Shown here: positions 26,501 through 33,303 of the stretch, piece after piece
How the letters are laid out: every line of letters begins with the position of its first letter
How positions within the stretch are numbered: position 1 is the stretch's first letter
DNA from: Cellulomonas sp. URHD0024
GTDB taxonomy: Bacteria > Actinomycetota > Actinomycetes > Actinomycetales > Cellulomonadaceae
Reading direction: 5' to 3'
Length of the DNA stretch: 64,000 bases
Assembly: GCF_000426185.1 (NCBI RefSeq)
Contig: NZ_AUEW01000015.1
Coordinates: 1 to 64,000, forward strand
Position numbers and translations under genes: made by a program
Notes under the pieces: model-generated
What the model saw: only the letters and a program-made list of their open reading frames with translations
What the model was told of the DNA's origin: nothing
Databases searched by the model: none

Positions 26501-26719
26501 AGCTACCCCACGGTGTACCCGATGCGTCTCGGTGACCTGCAGCGCAGTGCGATCCACATCCTGAACGTCGTCAGCCAGTCGGCGCCGTTCGCCGAGCTCG
26601 CTGCCGACCAGGGCGTGCACGGCATCAAGGTCGGGCCGTACACGGCCCAGTTCCGGCACCTCGTCGAGTACGTGGAGGTCGACCACGGCCACGTCTGGAA
26701 GCCGGGCCGGCACCACTAG
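23546..26719 (+). CDS. Secreted GH3 beta-glycosidase with permuted domain order
   Basis: ATG 23546 follows a perfect AAGGAGG; 1057 residues. A signal peptide ([22 protein letters not shown]) ends near residue 31. The usual GH3 order is reversed: the alpha/beta sandwich domain ([19 protein letters not shown]) comes first, then a fibronectin-III-like domain (about residues 320-460). The TIM barrel comes last (about 560-950), with [32 protein letters not shown] and the nucleophile Asp820 in VMTDWTS. Permuted GH3 enzymes are known from Ruminococcus and Butyrivibrio beta-glucosidases. It should hydrolyse beta-glycosides outside the cell. It is divergent from the ROK/MarR pair. A C-terminal tail of about 100 residues is unassigned. 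Confidence 0.92.
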   Translation: [1057 protein letters not shown]

Positions 26720-26731
26720 TCGGACCCTCCA

Positions 26732-26771
26732 CCCGAGCGGCGCGGTGCCGTCGAGCATCGCGCCGCTCGGG
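26732..26771. terminator. Bidirectional terminator after the GH3 gene
   Basis: CCCGAGCGGCGCG and CGCGCCGCTCGGG form a perfect 13-bp stem with a 14-nt loop between the convergent GH3 and GntR genes. Confidence 0.8.
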
Positions 26772-26785
26772 CGTGCGGGCTCGGG

Positions 26786-27478
26786 CTAGACGGGTATCGC
26801 CGACGAGGGGACGATCGCCTGCGGCCCTGCCTCGCCGCCGAGCGACTCCGCGAGCAGCTCGCGCGCGCGGGCCAGGTGCTCGTCGAGCATGCGGGCGGCA
26901 CCGTCGGCGTCGCCGGCCGCGATCAGGTCCAGCAGCCGTGCGTGCTCGGCGACGATGATCTCCGGGCTCAGCCGCTGCCGACCCTGCAGCTGGGCCATGC
27001 AGAGCTTCACCTCGAACGCGAGCGAGTGGTACATCGCGCTCGTCCGGGTGCTGCCGAGCGCGTCGATGAGGCTCGTGTGGAACCGCATGTCGGGCTCGAC
27101 GACGGCGTAGGAACCTCGCGCCCAGAGCGCGGCGATCTCGGCGTTGGCCTGGCGGGCCGACTCGGGCACGCGGCGTTCGTCGGCGAGCCGACGCAGGACC
27201 TCGGACTCGAGGTACGTGCGCGTCCGGTAGATGTCCCGCACGTCGTCGGGGCCGAGCTCCACGACCCGGGCCGTCTTGTGGTTGTTCCGGACCAGGACCT
27301 TCTCCGCGGTGAGTCGCTCGATGGCCGCGCGGGCGCTGGCCCGGGCCACGTCGTACCGGGTGGCCACGTCGAGCTCGGTGAGCGGGGTGCCGGGGGCCAG
27401 GGTGCCGGTCACGACGAGGGTGCGCAGGTCCTCGACCACGGCGTCGACCAGGCTGGTCACCACGATCCCTCGCGCCAT
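26786..27478 (-). CDS. GntR/FCD-family transcriptional regulator
   Basis: This encodes 230 residues. The N-terminal GntR wHTH includes PLTELDVATRYDVARASARAAIERLTAEKVL. The FCD ligand-binding domain (about residues 78-215) has the metal-site pattern: DIYRTRTYLESE, DMRFHTSLI and EHARLLDLI with EHLARAREL. FCD regulators sense small carboxylates such as lactate or glycolate. It is divergent from the FAD/FeS oxidoreductase operon and separated from it by a palindrome of the FCD type. Confidence 0.92.
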   Translation of the reverse strand: MARGIVVTSLVDAVVEDLRTLVVTGTLAPGTPLTELDVATRYDVARASARAAIERLTAEKVLVRNNHKTARVVELGPDDVRDIYRTRTYLESEVLRRLADERRVPESARQANAEIAALWARGSYAVVEPDMRFHTSLIDALGSTRTSAMYHSLAFEVKLCMAQLQGRQRLSPEIIVAEHARLLDLIAAGDADGAARMLDEHLARARELLAESLGGEAGPQAIVPSSAIPV

Positions 27479-27533
27479 CGCCGCTCCCTTCGTCGCGTCG
27501 TGGACGAGCGTAGCTCTTGTCAGGTGAGTCTAC

Positions 27534-27544
27534 TTGTCCGACAA
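27534..27544. promoter_or_regulatory. Candidate GntR/FCD operator
   Basis: TTGTC-C-GACAA is a perfect 5-1-5 palindrome 30 nt before the oxidoreductase start. A further half-site TTGTC occurs at about 27517. The form fits the T-G-T-N-C-A-type sites bound by FCD regulators. Confidence 0.6.
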
Positions 27545-27573
27545 TCGTCCCTTCAGACCACCCCAGGAGCCTC

Positions 27574-30399
27574 ATGACGGCATCGACGCCGGACGCGCTC
27601 GCCGCCGTGCTGGCGGGGTGCGTGAGCGACCGCGCGCAGGTGCGCACCGACGAGCTCAGCCTCCGGGCAGCGGCGCACGACGCGTCGCACGTGCGGCTGG
27701 TCCCGCAGGCGCTCGTCTCGCCACGGGACGCCGACGAGGTCGGCCGCCTGCTCCGCGAGACCGCGGCGGCGGGAGTGCCGCTCACATTCCGCTCGGGCGG
27801 GACGAGCCTGTCGGGCCAGGCCGGCGGCGACGGTGTGCTCGCCGACGTGCGCCGTCACTTCCAGCGGATCGAGGTGCTCTCCGAGGGTGCCCGCGTCCGG
27901 GTGCAGCCCGGCGTCACGGTCCGACGCGTGAACGCCTCGCTTGCCCGGCACGGCCGCAAGCTCGGTCCCGACCCGGCCAGCGAGGTCGCCGCCACGATCG
28001 GCGGGGTCGTCGCCAACAACTCCTCGGGCATGGCCTGCGGCACGGTGGAGAACAGCTATCGCACCCTGGAGTCGCTGGTCGTGGTCCTGCCGTCGGGCAC
28101 GGTGGTCGACACCGGCGCCGCTGACGCGGACGAGCGGCTGCGGACCCTCGAGCCCGTCCTGTACGCGGGGCTGCACGAGCTCCGTCGGCGCGTGCTGGAC
28201 AACCCGTCGTCGGTCGCGACGATCGCGCGGCAGTTCGCGATGAAGAACACCATGGGTTACGGGATCAACGCCCTGGTCGACTTCGAGACGGCGCCGCAGA
28301 TGCTCGCGCGCCTCGTCGTCGGCAGCGAGGGGACGCTGGCTTTCGTCGCCTCCGCGACCTTCCGTACGGTCCCGGTCCGTCCGCACGCCGCCACCGCGCT
28401 GCTGGTCTTCGACGACCTGGCGTCCGCCAACCGGTCTCTGCCTGCGCTGGTGGCCACCGGTGCCGCGACGCTCGAGCTCATGGACGCGACCTCATTGCGC
28501 GCCGGGCAAGGTCTGGCGGACTGCCCGCCGGCCGTCGCGGCGCTCACCGTTCGCGGGCAGGCCGCGCTGCTCGTCGAGTACCAGGCGACGACGGCCGACG
28601 AGCTGTCGCACCTGGTCGGCTCCGCGCGACGTGCAGTCGGCCAGGCCGAGCTGAGCACCGACCCGGCGGTTCGTCGCGACCTGTGGAAGCTGCGCAAGGG
28701 CCTCTACGCGTCGGTGGCGGGCGCGCGCCGCAGCGGCACGACCGCCCTGCTCGAGGATGTGGTCGTGCCCGTCGAACGGCTGGCCGACACCTGCGACTCG
28801 CTGACGACGTTGTTCGACCGGTACGCCTACGAGGACGCGGTGATCTTCGGGCACGCCAAGGACGGCAACCTCCACTTCATGCTCACCGACCGGTTCGAGA
28901 CGAGCGAGCAGCTGGCCCGGTACTCGGGGTTCACCGAGGACCTGGTGTCCCTCGTGCTCGACAACGGCGGGTCGCTCAAGGCCGAGCACGGCACCGGCCG
29001 GGTCATGGCGCCGTTCGTCGCCCGGCAGTACGGCGACGAGCTGTACGACGTGATGCGTGCGGTGAAGCGGCTCTTCGACCCGTCCGGACTGCTCAACCCC
29101 GGCGTCCTGCTCTCCGACGACTCGGACGCCCACCTGCGGCACATCAAGCTGGCCCCGCAGGTCGAGGCGGAGGTCGACCGCTGCGTCGAGTGCGGCTACT
29201 GCGAGCCCGTGTGCCCGTCGCGCGACCTGACGCTCACGCCGCGTCAGCGCATCGTGCTCCGGCGCGAGATCCGCAGTCTCGAGGTGGCCGGGGACGCAGC
29301 GTCGGCCGAGCGCCTCGAGCTGGCGTACGAGTATCCAGGCGTGGACACCTGCGCGGTCGACGGGATGTGCGGCACCGCGTGCCCGGTCGGCATCAACACG
29401 GGCCTGCTGGTCAAGACGCTCCGCAAGGAGAACCTGCCCGTCGCGACGAAGGCCGTCTGGACCGCGGCCGCCAAGCACTGGGGTGCCACGACGTCCCTGG
29501 CAGCCTCCGCGCTCACGCTCGCCGGCGCCGTGCCGTTCGCCCCTGCGGTCACCGCCGCCGGTCGCGTCGCGCTGGGCGCCGACACCGTGCCGCAGTGGAC
29601 CCCCGACCTGCCCCGGGGCGGCGCTCCCCGACGTCGGCCCGTGCCCCGGTCGACGCCCGACGCGGTGTACCTGCCCGCGTGCGTCAACGTCATGTTCGGC
29701 CCGGCGGAGGGCCCCGGGGTCCAGGTCGCGTTCGAGGACCTGTGCGCTGCGGCCGGGCTCTCCTTGCTGGTTCCCGACGGGATCGACTCCCTCTGCTGCG
29801 GGACGCCCTGGTCGTCCAAGGGGCTCGTGGCCGGCCACGAGGCGATGCGGGCTCTCGTGCTCCCGGTCGTGCGCGAGGCCACCGACGGCGGTCGGCGCCC
29901 GATCGTGTGCGACGCCTCGTCGTGCACCGAGGGCTTCCGGCACCTGCTGGGCGACGAGCTCCAGGTCGTCGACGTGGTCGCCTTCGTCGCGGAACGTGTC
30001 CTGCCCGTGCTCGGGCCGTACCAGCGGCTGTCCTCGGTGGCGGTGCACCCGACGTGCTCGTCGACCCAGCTCGGCCTGGACCCGGCTCTGCTGACCGTCG
30101 CCGAAGCCGTCGCCGACACCGTCACGGTCCCCCTGGACTGGGGGTGCTGCGCGTTCGCCGGCGACCGCGGGATGCTCCACCCGGAGCTCACCGCCGCGGC
30201 GACCCGTCGCGAGGCCGCCGAGGTTGTCCGCCTCGACGCGCAGGCGCACGCTAGCTGCAACCGCACCTGCGAGCTCGGCATGACGCGCGCCACGGGCGCC
30301 ACCTACCGGCACGTCGTCGAGCTGCTGGCCGAGCAGGCGTTGGCCCGCCCTGGATCTGCACCACCCCGTCCGCACCATCCAGCAAAGGAGCAGAGATGA
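27574..30399 (+). CDS. FAD-linked D-2-hydroxyacid (D-lactate-type) dehydrogenase with FeS domains
   Basis: ATG 27574 with AGGAG upstream; 941 residues. The FAD_binding_4 domain (RSGGTSLSGQAGGDGVLAD, GPDPASEVAATIGGVVANNSSGM) spans about residues 40-270. The FAD-oxidase C-terminal domain, with AEHGTGR, reaches about 510. Two ferredoxin-type clusters follow: CVECGYCEPVCPSRD near 537 and CAVDGMCGTACPVG near 593. Two CCG-type motifs (LCCGTPWSSKG near 742; GCCAFAGDRG near 858) complete the GlcF-like half. Such fused proteins oxidise D-lactate or similar 2-hydroxyacids and pass electrons to the quinone pool. The substrate is inferred from the family. It overlaps the hydrolase gene by ATGA. Confidence 0.88.
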   Translation: MTASTPDALAAVLAGCVSDRAQVRTDELSLRAAAHDASHVRLVPQALVSPRDADEVGRLLRETAAAGVPLTFRSGGTSLSGQAGGDGVLADVRRHFQRIEVLSEGARVRVQPGVTVRRVNASLARHGRKLGPDPASEVAATIGGVVANNSSGMACGTVENSYRTLESLVVVLPSGTVVDTGAADADERLRTLEPVLYAGLHELRRRVLDNPSSVATIARQFAMKNTMGYGINALVDFETAPQMLARLVVGSEGTLAFVASATFRTVPVRPHAATALLVFDDLASANRSLPALVATGAATLELMDATSLRAGQGLADCPPAVAALTVRGQAALLVEYQATTADELSHLVGSARRAVGQAELSTDPAVRRDLWKLRKGLYASVAGARRSGTTALLEDVVVPVERLADTCDSLTTLFDRYAYEDAVIFGHAKDGNLHFMLTDRFETSEQLARYSGFTEDLVSLVLDNGGSLKAEHGTGRVMAPFVARQYGDELYDVMRAVKRLFDPSGLLNPGVLLSDDSDAHLRHIKLAPQVEAEVDRCVECGYCEPVCPSRDLTLTPRQRIVLRREIRSLEVAGDAASAERLELAYEYPGVDTCAVDGMCGTACPVGINTGLLVKTLRKENLPVATKAVWTAAAKHWGATTSLAASALTLAGAVPFAPAVTAAGRVALGADTVPQWTPDLPRGGAPRRRPVPRSTPDAVYLPACVNVMFGPAEGPGVQVAFEDLCAAAGLSLLVPDGIDSLCCGTPWSSKGLVAGHEAMRALVLPVVREATDGGRRPIVCDASSCTEGFRHLLGDELQVVDVVAFVAERVLPVLGPYQRLSSVAVHPTCSSTQLGLDPALLTVAEAVADTVTVPLDWGCCAFAGDRGMLHPELTAAATRREAAEVVRLDAQAHASCNRTCELGMTRATGATYRHVVELLAEQALARPGSAPPRPHHPAKEQR

Positions 30400-31031
30400 A
30401 CCCCGAGACGACCGCCCTTGTCCTGATCGAGTTCCAGAACGACTTCACCAGCGAGGGCGGTGTCCTGCACGGCGCGGTCGAGGCCGTGATGAAGAGCACC
30501 GACATGCTCGCGCACGCTGCGACCGCGCTCGAGGCCACGCGTGCCGCCGGCGCCACCGTGATCCACAGCCCGATCACCTTCGCGGCGGGCTACGGCGAGA
30601 TCACCGCGCACCCGTACGGGATCCTCAAGGGCGTCGTGGACTCCAACGCGTTCGTGAAGGGGTCGTGGGGCGCCGACTTCGTCCCTGACGTCGCGCCCGG
30701 CGAGGGAGACATCGTCGTCGAGGGGAAGCGTGGCCTGGACGCCTTCGGGTCGACGAACCTCGACTTCATCCTGCGGTCCAAGGGCATCACGACCGTGGTG
30801 CTGGCGGGCTTCCTCACCAACTGCTGCGTCGAGTCGACCATGCGGTCCGCGTACGAGAAGGGCTTCGAGGTCATCACCCTCACCGACGCCGTCGGTGCGA
30901 CCTCCCAGGCCGAGCACGACAACGCGATCACCTACGACTACCCGATGTTCTCCAAGCCGATGACGACGGACGAGTACGTCTCCGCGTTGCGCGGTGCCCC
31001 TGTGGCCGCCGACAGCTCCCGCGGGTACTGA
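30396..31031 (+). CDS. Isochorismatase-family cysteine hydrolase
   Basis: This encodes 211 residues; its ATG overlaps the dehydrogenase stop. The catalytic triad of the family is readable: Asp of FQNDF near residue 15, Lys in GKRGLDAF, and Cys in the GFLTNCCVEST loop. The fold covers isochorismatases, nicotinamidases and N-carbamoyl or ureido hydrolases. The specific substrate is not predictable. Coupling to a hydroxyacid dehydrogenase suggests a shared catabolic route. Confidence 0.88.
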   Translation: MNPETTALVLIEFQNDFTSEGGVLHGAVEAVMKSTDMLAHAATALEATRAAGATVIHSPITFAAGYGEITAHPYGILKGVVDSNAFVKGSWGADFVPDVAPGEGDIVVEGKRGLDAFGSTNLDFILRSKGITTVVLAGFLTNCCVESTMRSAYEKGFEVITLTDAVGATSQAEHDNAITYDYPMFSKPMTTDEYVSALRGAPVAADSSRGY

Positions 31032-31036
31032 GCGTC

Positions 31037-31074
31037 CGGGCGGCGGTCCGGTCACGCCACCGGGCCGCCGCCCG
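31037..31074 (+). terminator. Terminator of the dehydrogenase/hydrolase operon
   Basis: A 16-bp stem (one G-U pair) with a 6-nt loop starts 5 nt after the stop codon: CGGGCGGC...GCCGCCCG outside and GGTCCGGT/ACCGGGCC inside. Confidence 0.8.
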
Positions 31075-31193
31075 TCCGTGCGTCCCTCGGGTGCACAGCG
31101 CACCGATCGCGACCGGCCCCTGCAAGGACCGGCGTCCTGGGCACACATGGGGGTCGAGGGGCTGTCCCTCCCGGACCGGAGGAGACGACCCCG

Positions 31194-32024
31194 ATGCGCG
31201 ACCACCCCCACCCTGCAGGACACATGAAGCGGCGACTGACCGTTGCTGCGGTCTCGTTCGGAGCCGGCCTGCTCGTCGCGGGTGTCGGCACACCGGCCCA
31301 GGCCGATGCCTCGCAGGACTGGGCGGAGGTCCCCCCGGTCCCGCAGGCCGTCCTGGACAGCGTGCACGGCGGCACGGCCGCCGAGCACGTCGCCAACCTC
31401 GACGGCACGGCGAAGTCCGGCAAGGGAACGACGTTCGGCGACCCGGTCAGGTACGTGTTCCTCGACCTGGTCCACGCCTCGAGCGCCACGGCCCTGTCCC
31501 CGGACGACGTCTCGGTCGTGGAGTACGCAGCCGTGCAGTACGTGGACGGCGTCGCCACGAACGTCGTCGTCGTGGACGAGACCGGAGAGTTCGTGCAGCT
31601 CGGATGGTCGGTCGACGAGATCAAGGACATCGAGCAGGTCAGCCCCAGCGAGATCCTCGCAGCAGGCGGACCAGAGGGTGACCTCTACGAGGTGTCCCAC
31701 GACCTCCAGCAGGTTCGACCGCTCAACGCGGCGGCCCGAGACATCGTCGGCGTCAGCGCACTGCCGGTCGAGCGGTTCCGGGACGTCAAGGGCCGGCAGA
31801 TGGCAGCGCGACTCGCCGCGTACGACGAGGAGTACCAGGCAGCCCTCGACTCCGGCCGGATCGCGCCAGGTGACGTCCTCCTGGGCAGCGCCGGCCCGAA
31901 CGCCGACGGCCGGACTGTGAGCGCACCGGTCGCTGCCACCGGCGTCGCCCTGGCGCTCGGAGCCGCGTACCTCGCCCTGCGCCAGGCACGCCGCAGGCGG
32001 ACGACGACAGCAGCGTCGCTCTGA
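31194..32024 (+). CDS. Exported, C-terminally anchored protein of unknown function
   Basis: ATG 31194 lies 9 nt after GGAGGAG; 276 residues. ATG 31224 would start directly at the signal peptide (MKRRLTVAAVSFGAGLLVAG, cleavage near GTPAQA). An extracytoplasmic domain of about 200 residues follows, rich in Asp, Val and Ala. The C-terminus has a TM segment (APVAATGVALALGAAYLAL) and a basic stop (RQARRRR). No LPXTG-like motif is seen, so it should be a single-pass surface protein. No family is recognised. Confidence 0.7.
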   Translation: MRDHPHPAGHMKRRLTVAAVSFGAGLLVAGVGTPAQADASQDWAEVPPVPQAVLDSVHGGTAAEHVANLDGTAKSGKGTTFGDPVRYVFLDLVHASSATALSPDDVSVVEYAAVQYVDGVATNVVVVDETGEFVQLGWSVDEIKDIEQVSPSEILAAGGPEGDLYEVSHDLQQVRPLNAAARDIVGVSALPVERFRDVKGRQMAARLAAYDEEYQAALDSGRIAPGDVLLGSAGPNADGRTVSAPVAATGVALALGAAYLALRQARRRRTTTAASL

Positions 32025-32042
32025 CCGGTCCCCACCGGCTGG

Positions 32043-32606
32043 CTAGTTCAGGCTGGCGTCCTCCGCGTAGGTGGAGACGATCGCCAGGTCACCGCCCTGG
32101 CGTCTCAGGACGCGTCGCCACAGGTGCAGGGGCGTCGACGTGAGGACGTCGTCGGGGAGCGCGTCGAGGACGAACCAGGACCGCTCCCCGATCTCGGCCT
32201 CCAGCTGGCCCCCGCCCCAGCCGGCATAGCCCGCGAACACCCGGACGCCGCGCACGTGCGGCACGACCGCAGTCGGTTCGGCGTCCAGGTCGACCAGGGC
32301 GAAGTCGTCCGTGATGCGGTCCACCCCCGTCGGCAGGTCTCGCCCGCGCGGGATCGTCGCCACCCCCATCGCGCCGTCCAGCCCGACGGGTCCGCCGTGG
32401 AAGATCAGCGGCGGATCGCTCACCTGTGCGTGCCAGGCGGGCAGGACCACGTCGACGTCCACCGACGAGGGGCGGTTGAGCACCACGCCCACCGCGCCGT
32501 CGACCCCGTGGTCGAGCAGGAGGATCACCGTCCGGTGGAAGGTCGGCTCGCGCAGGCTCGGGGTGGCGACGAGGAGCCGCCCACGCAGGTGCGAGTCGCC
32601 GGGCAC
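32043..32606 (-). CDS. YqgE/AlgH family protein
   Basis: The GTG at 32606 gives 187 residues; the frame stays open upstream but family similarity begins here. Family motifs: GRLLVATPSL, FHRTVILLLDHGVDGAVGVVLNRPS, FHGGPVG, VRVFAGYAGWGGGQLEAEI and a closing WRRVLRRQ. This conserved bacterial family (UPF0301) has no firmly established biochemical role. It is convergent with the surface protein gene and divergent from the ECF sigma gene. Confidence 0.92.
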   Translation of the reverse strand: MPGDSHLRGRLLVATPSLREPTFHRTVILLLDHGVDGAVGVVLNRPSSVDVDVVLPAWHAQVSDPPLIFHGGPVGLDGAMGVATIPRGRDLPTGVDRITDDFALVDLDAEPTAVVPHVRGVRVFAGYAGWGGGQLEAEIGERSWFVLDALPDDVLTSTPLHLWRRVLRRQGGDLAIVSTYAEDASLN

Positions 32607-32757
32607 CGGCCCATCATTCCCCGTCGCGGCGGTGGCCGCCGCCCGGTACAGCGGTGGCCGGCCCCTGGTGCCACGGTTACGGTGATCGCTGGCACGATCC
32701 GACGACGACGCGGACGGGGGTTGCGCATGGACCAGTCCCTCGGCGCGCCCTGACCAG

Positions 32758-33303
32758 ATGCTCGACCGGTTCGACGAGCTCCTTGCCGCCGCCCGCGACG
32801 GGCACGGCGAGGCGTTCGAGAGCCTGTACCGCGACCTGGTCCGTCCCGTCGCCGCGTACCTGCGCACGCGCGGAGTCGAGGACGTCGAAGGCCTGACCAA
32901 CGAGGTGTTCCTCGCCGTGTTCACCGGCCTGCCGCGGTTCGACGGCGACCAGAGCCACTTCCGGTCCTGGGTGTTCACCATCGCGCACCGGCGAGCCGTC
33001 GACGACTGGCGCCGACGAGCCCACAGCCCGCTGGCCGAACCGGTCGCCGACGTCGAGCCCGTCGCACGGGGAAGCGCCGAGGACGACGCGCTCGCCACCC
33101 TGTCGACCGAGGCGGTCGTCGCCCTGCTCGGCCGGCTGACCGTCGACCAGCGGGACGTCCTGACGCTCCGCGTCGTCGCCGACCTCACCCTCGAGCAGAC
33201 CGCCGACGTGCTGGGCAAGCCCGTCGGCGCGGTCAAGGCCCTCCAGCGCCGCGGCCTGGCCGCGCTGCGCCGGGTGATCTCTCGTCAGGGGGTGCCCCGG
33301 TGA
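32758..33303 (+). CDS. ECF-family RNA polymerase sigma factor
   Basis: This encodes 181 residues from ATG 32758. Region 2 (about residues 20-85) reads ESLYRDLVRPVAAYLRTRG, EGLTNEVFLAVFTGLPRF and RSWVFTIAHRRAVDDWRRR. Region 4 (about 120-172) reads LLGRLTVDQRDVLTLRVVADLTLEQTADVLGKPVGAVKALQRRG. Its stop overlaps the GTG of the next gene, the usual arrangement for a cognate anti-sigma factor. A 9-codon frame (32727-32753) ends 4 nt before the start, so coupled re-initiation is possible. Confidence 0.93.
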   Translation: MLDRFDELLAAARDGHGEAFESLYRDLVRPVAAYLRTRGVEDVEGLTNEVFLAVFTGLPRFDGDQSHFRSWVFTIAHRRAVDDWRRRAHSPLAEPVADVEPVARGSAEDDALATLSTEAVVALLGRLTVDQRDVLTLRVVADLTLEQTADVLGKPVGAVKALQRRGLAALRRVISRQGVPR

